Shown here: positions 1 through 10,696 of the stretch, piece after piece
Position numbering within the stretch: position 1 is the stretch's first letter
How the letters are laid out: the number at the start of each line of letters is the position of its first letter
NCBI GenBank assembly: GCA_016858145.1
Contig: JAEHOE010000016.1
Coordinates: forward strand, 372,001 to 436,000
Direction: 5' to 3'
DNA: 64,000 bases
From: Edaphochlamys debaryana
Taxonomy: Eukaryota; Chlorophyta; Chlorophyceae; Chlamydomonadales
The notes under the pieces: generated by a model
What the model was told of the DNA's origin: nothing
What the model saw: only the letters and a program-made list of their open reading frames with translations
Databases searched by the model: none
Made by a program: the position numbers and the translations under genes

Positions 1-1661
1 GCCGCCGCTACCTGCGCGCGGACAGCATCAAGATGTTCACGCTGGACGAGGCCGATGAGATGCTGTCTCGCGGCTTCAAGGACCAGATCTACGACATCTT
101 CCAGCTGCTGCCCCCCAAGCTCCAGGTGGGGGCAGGGGAGCATCGGCGGCCAAACTCGTGTGTAGAGAGGACAGGGGCGGGGATGGGAGGTGGAAGGTCG
201 GCCGATCTGGGTCGATGTGGGTCGCCGCTGTCATAGGGCTAGGTTGCAACCCAGCAGTGTTGGGTGGAATGGTCTGAAGAGACGCTCCGCGCAGCAACGG
301 TATGTGGCCACGTTCAAGAACCGACTGTATTGCTGGCTCTGCCCCGGGGGCTGTCCGCCGCAGGTCGGTGTGTTCTCCGCCACCCTGCCCCCTGAGGCGC
401 TCGAGATCACCCGCAAGTTCATGAACAAGCCGGTGAGTCGAAGGACCCCGACGGGCTGATCGGAGTGATTGAGGTTCTATAGCCGCGGGATCCTGTGATA
501 CCGATGGGCCGGGTGCATGCAAGGGTGTCCCGCGGCTAGCGGTCCCGGCGTTGTGCTCGCACATTCTCACTCATTTCCCTACTCCCTCTTGTGGCTCAGG
601 TGCGCATTCTGGTCAAGCGCGATGAGCTGACCCTGGAGGGCATCAAGCAGTTCTACGTGAACGTGGACAAGGAGGAGTGGAAGCTGGACACCCTGTGCGA
701 CCTGTACGAGACCCTGGCCATCACGCAGTCGGTCATCTTCGCCAACACCCGCCGCAAGGTGGGACGGCGACACTCGGGGCACGGGCATATAGTTTTGGGG
801 AAGAGCCGGGTGCATTGGTAGGGGCGGAGCTCGATTGTGGTCCCCGCTTACTCGTTTCCTTTCTGACCACATCCCATCGTCATCTCCCCTGCCATCACCC
901 CCAGGTGGACTGGCTGACGGACAAGATGCGCGAGCGCGACCACACTGTGTCGGCCACGCACGGCGACATGGACCAGAACACCCGCGACGTGATCATGCGC
1001 GAGTTCCGCTCGGGCTCGTCGCGTGTGCTCATCACCACCGACCTGCTGGCCCGCGGCATTGACGTGCAGCAGGTGGGGTGGGGAACGAGAAGGGGGCGGA
1101 CTGGGGTTGTCAGGGTCGCAAGCAAGAGCGTCCGGGCGGTTATGAGGGAAGGGTTGTAAGGAGGGGGCGCGCGGGCGAGGGTTGGCTGGAGCTCGGGAGG
1201 CGTACATTCGGGCGGTGGCCTGCCTGCTGTGGGCGTCGAGATGTCCTGAACCGGGTCCTCACCTCATGTCCTCCCTCTGCCCTGGCTGCCGCCCCCTCAG
1301 GTGTCGCTGGTGATCAACTACGACCTGCCCACCCAGCCGGAGAACTACCTGCACCGCATCGGTCGCTCGGGCCGCTTCGGCCGCAAGGGTGTGGCCATCA
1401 ACTTCGTCTCCAAGGTGAGCGTGGTGGCTCGCGGAAGGACAGGGCTAAGCGCCGTGGAGTCCGTGGGCTTGTGGGGGTCAAGCACACCAAACATTACCAC
1501 CTTTCAATTTTAACACTCCCGCACCCGCTCAGCTTCACCCACACCCGCTCGATCCTACCCCCTTCTTCCCGCAGGACGACGAGCGCATGCTCCAGGACAT
1601 CCAGCGCTTCTACAACACCGTGATTGAGGAGCTGCCCTCGAACGTGGCCGACCTCATCTAA
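1..1661 (+). CDS. eIF4A: Eukaryotic initiation factor 4A (DEAD-box RNA helicase), 3' part
   Basis: C-terminal two thirds of eIF4A, the ATP-dependent RNA helicase that unwinds mRNA 5' leaders within eIF4F in the cytoplasm. Six exons join in frame, all at phase 0: 1-125, 364-432, 600-758, 905-1072, 1301-1414 and 1575-1661 (stop TAA). Visible helicase motifs are DEAD (motif II, in [12 protein letters not shown]), SAT (motif III), VIFANTRRK (motif IV), [10 protein letters not shown] (motif V) and [13 protein letters not shown] (motif VI). The protein ends in NVADLI, as plant and algal eIF4A do. The N-terminal part with the Q motif and Walker A lies before the window, so the 5' end is missing, not truncated biologically. 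Identification rests on near-complete match to the family as I know it; I am very confident. Confidence 0.97.
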
Positions 1662-2502
1662 GCGGCCACGCGACCAAGCGGAATGACGGGAGGACGCTCC
1701 TGAGGGGCGTTGGGCGTGTGCCGGTGGGGGGCGGCGGCAGTCGCTGCCGTCTCCGATCCCATGCGGGACCTCGAGACGTGGATGACTGGGAGAGTGACCC
1801 GGGCGTGCTGGAGCGTGCCCGGTGTCCGCCCGCTAATGTCTGCGCTGTGTGCGGTTTGATGAGCGCGCGCCGCCAGCGGTGGATGAGGCGGAGGAGATTC
1901 GGAGCTGAGCGCAGGGCCGGTTGGCGTGCCGTCGGTGCCACAGACTGAGCGAAGCCGAGCAGGAACGTGGTGGTGATGATGATGCAGCAGGAGGAGTGCG
2001 TGTTGACGTGTTTGAAGAGAGTGTGCAGACCACGCGTGCCTGACGTCCTTGACAAGCGCACGTAGTGCCGTATCGTGGGACACGTTAATGCGGAAGCCTG
2101 CCCGCCCTTGACGGCGGCTCTCCGCCATTGAAGTAGCTTATCATAGTTCGTAGAGACGATTGGTTGTTGTTCTGCTTCCCGTCCATCTGGCGTGGAGGCG
2201 GTGGCACCTGCGCGAGATTTATCATCGGATTCGAAGCGCCGGTGGGAAGGCTGCGACGGACGGGGTCATTAGCTATGGACGGGCGGGACTCCCTAGATAG
2301 AGACGGCGCCGATGGGCCGAGACGGCACGGGGGTTGCACGTGACTGCTGAGGGGCTGCTGAGACGGCGCGGGCAGGTGGCATCGAGTAACCGTGACAAGA
2401 GCTCGCGCGCGTCAGTCGACCCCACAGCTGAGACGGCAAGTGCCGCAACTCCCCTCCACCACCTGACCATGCGTGCCGGCAAGGACCAACAGCTAGCACT
2501 AA
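1662..2502. other. eIF4A 3' flank and intergenic DNA
   Basis: Holds the 3' untranslated region of eIF4A. I found no TGTAA poly(A) signal on the + strand here and no further gene. The open frames are short and lack splice or domain support. Confidence 0.5.
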
Positions 2503-3229
2503 GGGGGTGTTCACATGTGACGGGGTTCGTCGGGGTTCGGGTCGAGCCCCTCACGAACCCCGTTCGAACCCCGCTGCCAGCGAACCCGGCATCGCGACCT
2601 GGGTTCGCGCCGGGGTTCGTGCGGGGTTCGTCGCCAAGCGTACTCCACGCTGCATCCCTGAAGGCGCCGACTTTTTCCATAGCCTTTGGGCATATTGTAG
2701 ACCAGATCGCGCCCAAATTGCACCGGCCTGTCGCGACTTTGCGACTTCGCGACTTGACCGCGCCGACCTTTGTGGCTTAAGCTCCCAGACACAAGCAGGT
2801 TTACACTTATGGGCTATCAATGGTTGCTCTTGGACAATGGTAGAGCTCAGGTTGTCACACGCCAAGCCGCATCATCGCCGACATGGCCTTTGCGCTTGTT
2901 CAGACTTCGCTACAGATGTCCGTAGCTATTCTTGATACACGTAGGTTAAGTCAGAGGCGATTTCCATCTCTGCGGAAGCGCTGGGCAGGCATATGGCGAC
3001 TGGATGGAGCCGGACGAGGCGTCCACGGTCGCAGAAAAGCCAAAGCAGTGTTGCTGGAGCAGAAGGAGGGCACCCATTGACAGTCCCTAAACTTATCCAG
3101 TCGTGGTGGTGGGGTTTCCTCCGTCGGGGTTCGCGCGTGCCAGAACGGCACATGTGAATAAGGTTCGCCCGAACCCCCCGGGGTTCGCCCGAACCCCGCG
3201 CGAACCCCGGTGCGCATGTGAACGCCCCC
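2503..3229. mobile_element. Non-autonomous PIF/Harbinger-like DNA element (727 bp)
   Basis: Terminal inverted repeats begin GGGGGTGTTCACATG on the left; the right end, read in reverse complement, begins GGGGGCGTTCACATG. Both continue into arrays of GGGGTTCG/CGAACCCC boxes in mirrored orientation. The element is flanked by TAA on both sides (2500-2502 and 3230-3232), the 3-bp TWA-type target duplication known for PIF/Harbinger transposons. There is no transposase frame inside, so it is non-autonomous. The TIR start GGGGGTGTT also fits this superfamily. Superfamily placement is inference from TIR plus duplication. Confidence 0.75.
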
Positions 3230-3232
3230 TAA

Positions 3233-3832
3233 GGTCAGATCTACGTACCCCTCACGCCTTGAGTAGCCTGAGCAGCCACGCGCACTCGGCAGCTGTCCTA
3301 ATCGCACGTCTCGGAGATGTGGCAGCAGTTGGGTACACTACCGTGAAGTAGACAAGAAGTTCGGAAGGGCGCTCCACATGGCCCACCTGGCGGCGGCCGC
3401 AAGCTGCAGGTCAGGGACAGGGACACCACCACACACCACACACCACACCCTTATGTTTTCTCTAGCCGGCTACTGGGCTCTCCGACCCAGGGGCAGGGCT
3501 CGATGGGGGAACGCGCAAGTTGGCGAGGGCCCAGGCGGGGGTCCTGCGAGGGGGATATGGGATGCGCCGGGTAGCGTGGGAAGCGGCGACCTCGGGGGCT
3601 GGAGCCAAGGGCTGTCGAAACTTGAACTGCGCGCCGCATGCCTACGACCTGAAGCGTGCAGCTTCGCGAGCCATACTAACGCGCTTACCAGCCGACACTG
3701 CACTTGTAGAACTTCGGCTCGACCCGCAACGACAGCATTCCAGCATCTCCCGAGGGCGTTTGAAAGACATCCAGTCTCGGGCGACCAGAAGCCGCGCAAC
3801 AGACGCCGCTTGCTCGCTAGGAGCGCTAGCAA
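3233..3832. other. Intergenic / upstream region
   Basis: Between the transposon and the start codon of the next gene. It contains a short CACCACACACCACACACCACAC run at about 3425-3448. No gene or clear TATA element seen; it presumably includes the promoter and 5' leader of the gene at 3833. Confidence 0.4.
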
Positions 3833-5834
3833 ATGGCCAACGAGCCTGCCCTGCCCTGGGGGAATGTCGAGCCGGAGAATGCTGCCGACGCTCCGGCCCA
3901 GGGCGAGGGCAACCAGCCGCAAGAGCAGGAGCCAGAGCGAGGGCTGACACTGGAGGAGGCGGGCATTGCGGCGGCCACGCGCGTGGAGGTGCGCCCGGTC
4001 TCTCGAGACCCCTACCCTAGGCTGCCTCCAGCTAGCTAACTCCAGCCGTAAGCCAAAGTTCTTGCTCATCCCCGGCATCATGGTCCTTCCTCTTTCCATA
4101 GGTCAAGTGGCAGGTTGAGCCCGACGGGGGAGAGCCCTACGCGCGGGTACGTGTCTGAAGCCCACGCGTGCAGGCAACGGCGGGAGGGCGGGGCGCTTGA
4201 GACGCGCGCTGGCAAGTCATCCAGGCCCACCCCTCCCTCCGCTCTCTGGTTTGCAGTGGTGGGGCGCCACGGTGGTTGGTCCCAGCATCGAGCGTGACCC
4301 GCAACGCGCCGATGCGCCGACGTTCGAGCTGCAGTGAGTCCTGGGCTGCAGGGCTCGGGGCCTGGGCCTGCAGTTCTTATGCGGTCGGCGTAGCGCCACA
4401 CTGGCACGAGAATCCAGGTCCCCGAGTCTTTGCTTTGGGCCTTGGTCCGTGTGGCAACGCAGGTACGACGCGCACGACGACTTCGAGCCGGAGAGCAGCC
4501 ACGTCATCTTCACGTCTGAGCGTGAGTAGAGTCCCCCTTCCCGCTGCGTGGTTCGTGAGCCCGGGACCGCGCCGCCCCACTAGACACTGACGTCGGCTGG
4601 GCCTGCCGCTCTTCCCGTGTGCATCCGTAGAGGGGTGTTCAGCGCGCTCCGGCAATGACCCTGCCTGGGCCTGAACTGAGCTTCCTTCACCCGGCGTTTT
4701 GCCTGCCTGCCTGCCTGCAGACACGCTGAGGCAGCTGGATCAGGAGGAGGAGCTGACGTGGAGGAAAGAGGGCGACGCGTGGGAGGACGAGGAGGTGGGA
4801 CGAGGGCGCGTGGTGGCTTGTTAGCGACGGCTGTGCGCGTGCTGGGCCCGCGCCTATTGAGGGCCGGGTCTGCGCCGGTGGAAGGTGGCAGGGGCTGCTC
4901 GGCAGCCGGCGTGGGGGCTCGCGGGCGGCTGTGCGACCTCCTGCTCCGCCCCTGCCCTGCTACGCCCCCAGGAGGACGGTGAGGAGGGCGAGGAGCTGCC
5001 CGACGGCGAGGCGGTGCTGAGCATGGGGGACATCGTCAAGCACGAGAAGTACGTGCACGCCCAAGGGGAGGGGGGACCGTGAAGGCTTGGGGAGTACCCC
5101 CAGACCCAGTTTGCATGCGTGTATTGCGTGCCCCTGCAGCCGGGTTGCAGCCAGATCGCAGTCATGGCACGCTCTCCGGTTTTTTCCTGAAGCCTGATGT
5201 GGCCGAACGTTACGCACTGATCCTCTCGCACGGGTTTCCCCTGCCTCCCTGCCTGCCCTCCCCGCAGGGAGATGCTGGGCGGCAAGACGCTGGAGGAGGC
5301 GGAGGGGGAGGTGCTGGCCGCCATGGAGCCGTCCAAGCGCATCGCCGTGGCGGCGGGGTTCAGGGACTTCTCAGACAACCTCATGTGAGGGCAGGGGGGG
5401 TGGCGCTGAGGCCCTGAGGTGTGGTGTGAAGGGGGGGAAGGTGCGCCGAGCTGACCATCTTAGCAGCAGGGCTCAGGCGCCGTCAAACCGGGTAGCTCCC
5501 GCAGCTGGATTCCGGGTGTGCGGTTTAGGGCCGCCAGGACCCGGAACAAGGGCGAGCACTTGGCGGACGGTGGGCTTGCGCCTACCCCGCTGGTGAGCCA
5601 GTCTGGGCCAAGGCAACTCGCCTTGTCGTCAGGCCGGTCAACAGCCTATACATGCCCTCCCGCGTGCTCCCTGCCGCAACCATCGTGCCGCCCCCTCCCC
5701 CGCCCTCCCACCGCAGATCCTTCCTCAAGGACACCTTTGGCTCCTCGGCCGACGGCGAGGCCAAGGTGGTGACGGAGGAGCACATCCGCGCCTTCATGGA
5801 GAACATGGGCAACAAGAAGCAGCGCACGCACTAG
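3833..5834 (+). CDS. Acidic protein with Tudor-like WWG segment, function unknown
   Basis: Eight exons join in frame to 240 residues: 3833-3988, 4102-4146, 4257-4333, 4463-4521, 4721-4794, 4972-5048, 5268-5384 and 5717-5834. The start ATG has a purine-rich AGCAAATGG context. After a Gln/Glu-rich leader comes a segment reading VKWQVEPDG, YARWWGATVVG, YDAHDDFEPESSHVIF and LTWRKEG. The order of a WWG turn, a later YDxxxDFE and a closing hydrophobic strand resembles a Tudor-type methyl-peptide reader, which would suggest a nuclear role. That is fold-level pattern reading, not a confirmed match. The middle is Glu/Asp-rich; the C-terminus is helical and ends in a Lys/Arg-rich tail (NKKQRTH) that could be a nuclear signal. 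I do not recognise a named family. Confidence 0.75.
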
Positions 5835-6549
5835 GCACATACTCTTTGGTATGTGCCTTGCTGCGCATACTGGAGGGGGCAGAGGGCTGCGCTAGGCCGC
5901 AAGCGAAGGCGTCGACAGTAAGCGCATACGTTTGTGGCACAAGTCTTAACGGGACTGAAGTGACAAGGATGAAGCCCAGCGGTCCTTGGCAAGGCGTAGT
6001 GACGCGGGCGAAGAAAGTAGACGATACCGTACAACACGGGCAGTTTGGCCGGTGAAGCCGAGTTGCGATGGGCAAGCGCGGAGGGACAGGGCACAAAGAG
6101 GCGGCATGCTTGAGGGCAAGGTCATGCAGCCTCGGGGCACGTTGGCTGGGCATGCCCTTTATAGTTGTTCATAGCATAGCTAATGTTTGCTGTTTGACCC
6201 ACGCGGGAGCATCATGCTGTCGGCTGTTGGCCCCGTCAATTGCGGGTTATGTTGGCAGTGGCGGGAGGGATGGCGGGGAAGATCGCGGCACGAACCCGGC
6301 GGTTCGATTGTTGCACTTCAGCGTCCTCCTTGTACAATAGTCAGGCTGTAAGCATATCGTTGCTACCGCCCTGGGTATCGCCCTTTAGCTTCCTGCGGGC
6401 CAGTACTCTCGCGAAGTGTCAAGAGCTTTCCAAGGCACTACTGCCGACTTGTTATCACCCAGTTAGCTTGATCTACTGCCAGTGCTTCCAGTATCACCAT
6501 TGTCGCCTGACATTGACACTGACCGCTCTTAGCTCGACTAGTTGGCGGA
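5835..6549. other. 3' UTR of the preceding gene and short intergenic region
   Basis: Contains the probable 3' untranslated region of the gene ending at 5834, up to a TGTAA at 6347-6351, then about 200 bp before the next start codon. No other gene seen. Confidence 0.5.
6347..6351 (+). terminator. Candidate poly(A) signal TGTAA
   Basis: TGTAA is the usual polyadenylation signal in Chlamydomonas-type algae. This copy lies 513 bp after the stop codon of the gene ending at 5834, a normal 3' UTR length for these algae, and before the next gene on the same strand. Confidence 0.5.
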
Positions 6550-9500
6550 ATGTCGGGATCTGCAGCGCCCGGCTGGAAGGCGCTCTTCGCGGGTGCCAAC
6601 GACGCGACGACGTATGAGCGGAGAGGGATCCTGACCAAACCCGCCATCACCGCGGCAACAGCCGTGCTCGACCAGCATGCGTCGCAGCCGCCCTCAGCCC
6701 AAAAGCTGTACAACGCTCTGGCGCTCGGGACGCTGACCAGCTGTATCGACGCAATGACCGCGGACGATCAGACGCAGCGGCAGCTCTATGTTCTCAACGA
6801 CGTGGTCACGTCGTGCCATCCCCGCCTGGCCTCCGTCCTCGTGGAGCACAACGTCATCCCCGCGCTGGTGCGCCTCCACAAGCGGTAAGCCCAGACGACG
6901 CCAGAATGCATCGGGGTCAGAGGTCTCAACCGCATGGCTCCTTGTGGGTCAAGGGGGCCCCGGCACACTGCCCAGACAACCCGTCGACCGCCAGCAAGCT
7001 GGTCAACCCCTCCTTCCCCCCACCCACCCCCCAGCGTGGGCAACATGGCCCACCCCGTGGCCCGCTCCGTGGTGCTGGTGCTCTTCAGCACCACACTGCA
7101 GGTGCGCCGCACGGTCCCCACCCTCGCGCCAGCCAGAATGCTCTCCAGCACCTCCATCGGCGCCCCCGCCCCTGCCCCCTTGACTTTGCCTACCGTCGTG
7201 CGGCCTCGCCCGGACCTCTCCGCGGGCCTCCCCAAACAACACACCCATGTGCTCCCCCCTCCAATCCTCCTCCTCCTGCTCCTCCGCGTCTCGCCCGCAC
7301 ACGCCCCGCGCCCCTCCTTCCTCCCCGCGCCCCAGGCCTGCGCCGCCGCGGGCGGGGACCTGGAGCCGGTGGCCTCCAAGCCGGAGCTGGTGGAGCTCAT
7401 CATCAGCCAGCTCATCTTCCTGGCCACCAACCCGCCGGGTAGGGGGGTCGAAGGGCAAAGCGGGACGGGATAGGAAGTAGGATGGGTGTAGGTGGAGGCA
7501 TAGGAGGAGTGGGCGGACCAGGACCCAGGCGGCAGGAAGCCACATGGCTTGCGTCAGCCCATGCCAAACGGTTACGCGTACGGGTGGATGGTAGGTGGCA
7601 TCGAGCAACAGGAGCCCACAAGCCGTCCGCGCTGGCCGCCTTGGGCCTCCGGGGCTCACCTCAACCCCTGCCAACCCCGCCCCTGCCCCCGCCAACCCCG
7701 CAATTACCCCCGCCAACCCCGCCCCTGCCCCCTGCCAACCCCGCCCCGCCCACCACCCTTCCCCCCCCAGAGCTGCTGTCGCCCTCGGGCCTGGGCACCG
7801 CGCAGCGCTGCGTGCAGATGATGTGGGAGCTCACGCGCGCGCCCACGCCCCACTGCAAGGCCTTCCGGGAGCTCCTGCAGCGCATCGACATGGCGGCGCG
7901 CCTCATGCACATCGCTGGCACCGTCACGGGCCGCGCGCCGCCCACCGCCTCCGAAGCCGCCGGCGCCGACGCGGCCGCGGCCGTGGCCGCCGCCGGCGCG
8001 CTCGACGCCGCCGCGGCCGGGTCCCAACCGCAGACCGTTGGGACGAGCGGCGGCGGCCCGGTGACGAGTGACGAGCTGTACGAGCAGCGCCTGGCGCTGG
8101 CGGCGCAGGTGGGCAGCGCGGTGGCCAACCTGGGGGGCCTGGGCATCCGCGGCATTGAGCTGTCGTCCACGGGGCTCGCGCCGCAGCGGGCGTGGCTGCT
8201 GCGCCCGGGCACCCTCGCCGCGCTCAAGGGCCCGATCGAGGGCCTGGCGGACGGTCTGGCGGAGCTGCGGCGGCGCATGGCCACCGCCCAGGCCGCGCGC
8301 AACCGCGGCGAGGCGCCCGCGGCGGAGCCTGTGCCCGAGCCGACCGCGGCGATTGGGCTGGGGGAGGACCTCAGGCCCAACAAGCAGCCCACGGCGCGGT
8401 GGGTGGCAAGATACTGGGCAGGGGGGTGCGCGGGGGAGGAGCGAGAGGAGGTGGATGGAGGGGGAGGACAGCGGGGATGGGGTGAGCTGGGCATCCTGCG
8501 AGCTGTGGTACCGGAGCCCGGAGCCGGAGCTCGCTGCTCCCACCCCTTGTTCCGGGCGCCCGCTGCTCATGCCCCCGTCACCGCTCTCGCCAGAGGCGTC
8601 ATCCCGCTCGGAACTAACACCACGCCACCCCATGCTCAGTGGTCACCCCTCCTCCCCACCCGTCCCCACTCTCCTGCCCCCGCAGCTGCCTGGACCAGGC
8701 CGAGGGCGCGGTGCGCAACCTGCTGTTCCTGCTGGGGCTGCCCACCATCGTGATGGGCAGGGACGAGGAGGACGTGGTGGAGGGCTGCGGCTTCGTCATC
8801 CGCCTCGCGTTCGAGCTCTTCACGGGTGGGTCCCGGGGGCGGCGGCGCGTGCGGCGGGGCTGCAGGCTCCAGAGCCTGGCACGCAGCTCGGGGTGGCAGT
8901 GCCTGCGCTCTGTATGATCCCGTTCAGCCATGTGCTTGGTGATTAATTCCCACTCTCGACCACGCCCCGCCGCCCTCGTCTGCCCAGCCTTGCACCCTGA
9001 CTCAATGCGCACCCACCCCACTCCCGCGCCATGCCCTCACTCCTCAGCGTGCACCCACCTCTCCAGCTTACCTCCCGCAAGTCCGCGTCCCCTTGACCCT
9101 ACCTTGCAGCCACTGCTCACTTGCCTTCCTGCCACGTCTCAACCACTCCCTTCCCCCCGCCCCCGCTTCGCAGAGGGCTACGTTGACTCGATGCGCATCC
9201 TCCGCGACGCCGTGGCGGACCCCTTCTCCCCCCTGGCGTGCGGCGGGGCGCCCTTCAGCTCCCCTTACCCGGGCGACTACGGCCCCTTCTTCCGCGCCTT
9301 CGCGGGCCACGTGGAGACCGTGGCGCCCGCCCTGGGCGTGCAGCTGGAGGACTGGGGCGTGCGGTTCACGGGGGAGCAGGCGGCGCGGCAGCTGCCCACC
9401 ATGGAGGTAGGGGTGGGGTGGGGTGGGGTGGGGTGGGGTGGGGTGGATGGGTGGGGGTTGGGAGGGGGACGGAGTGCTCAATGGAGGCAGATTCGCAACC

Positions 9501-10696
9501 GTGGAGGTGGGGCTGGATGGGGGGTGCGGGCGCTTCCTACTACGCGTGGCGTGGCGATGGTGTGTGGGGGATGGGGGTGTGTTGATGGGGTGCAGGGGCT
9601 TGTGCGACCCAGGGTGTGTTCTGTTGTGTGGGTGGAGGCGGCTGGGCAGGGGGGGAAAGGAGGCTGGTTGCAGCAGCGTGGCTACCGTGCCGGCATGGCG
9701 CTCCAGCAGTTAGCTCCGGGGCGGGGCTCTTCTGACGAGCTCGTCTTCTCACCCCTACCCGGTCTCCTCCTCGGTGCCACCCACCCACCCACCCCCGCAG
9801 GTGGGCGAGGGCGTGGACGCCCGCATCGCCCAGTCGTGGCTCAAGGACCAGATCCAGGACATCATCAACTGGGGCCACGCCATGATGACGCTCGTACGGC
9901 TGGCGGATCAGGCCAAGATGAAGAACCAACCGCCCGCCCAGCAGCCGCCGCAACAGCCCCAGCCCCTGCAGGGCGGTGCTCAGGGGGGGCAGGCAGGGCC
10001 GCAGCCCGGCTTCCCCACGCCAGCGGCTCCGCGCCAGCTCAACCCGGCGCGCGCCGCCGCCGCGGAGGCGTCGGCAGCAGCGGAGGCGGGTGTGGTGCCG
10101 CAGGGGCACTGCGCCAGCTGCGGCGCGGCGCCTGCCGCGGGGGGGCCGGCGTTCCAGCGCTGCTCCAAGTGCCGCTCGGTGTGCTACTGCTCCAAGGCGT
10201 GCCAGGTGGGGTGCGCGTCAGGGGCGGCGACGCGCGGGCGGGGCGGGTCTGGGCTGCCTGTAGAGAGGATGGGCTGTGGGCAGGGTGACGTGGCACACCG
10301 GGCACACAAGGTGTGTGATGTAGTCGCGGTGTAGGCCGGCATTGTGCCACAGACGAACAGAGCCTTGCGGCTCTTGCTTTCCTCCATACCTGGCGTTCTG
10401 ACGTGGCATCCTTTGTGGCACTTGGTCGCCTCCCGCAGGTCGGCCACTGGGGCGTGCACAAGAAGGCATGCTCTCCGGCGCCCGCGGAGGCGCAGGCCGC
10501 CGCCAAGCCCGCGGCGGAGGCTGCCCCCGCCGCTACTTCGGTGGCCGAGGCGGCGGCCGCGGAGGGAGCGCAGGCGCCCGCCAAGGTCGAGGCGGTAGCG
10601 GCGGTGGAGGTCCCGGCGGCAGCGGAAGGGAGCGCGGAGGCGGCGGCTGCGGGCGGGGAAGGGGGTGAGGCCGGCGGCCTGGACTCGCCGGCTTGA
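6550..10696 (+). CDS. MYND-type zinc-finger protein (about 722 residues)
   Basis: Eight exons join in frame: 6550-6884, 7035-7101, 7336-7438, 7771-8398, 8686-8825, 9174-9406, 9801-10205 and 10439-10696. A MYND finger occupies about residues 606-648: CASCG, then CSKCRSVCYCSKACQ, then HWGVHKKAC. This is the C-x2-C ... C-x2-C ... C-x3-C ... H-x3-H-x3-C cross-brace pattern, with the last intron splitting it just before GHW. MYND fingers bind proline-rich protein partners. Upstream is a long helical region, Ala/Leu-rich, with no catalytic motif I can name; I see no SET domain. The tail after the finger is Ala/Glu/Pro low complexity. Algal genomes hold many MYND proteins of unknown role, and this looks like one. 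Confidence 0.85.

Noticed and set aside
6230..6315. GGTTCGATTG resembling a tRNA T-arm
   Set aside because: No acceptor or anticodon stem pairing could be found around it.
7482..8753. 423-codon + strand open frame covering MYND gene exon 4
   Set aside because: Its first and last parts are intron readthrough; splice sites at 7771 and 8398 fit the gene model.
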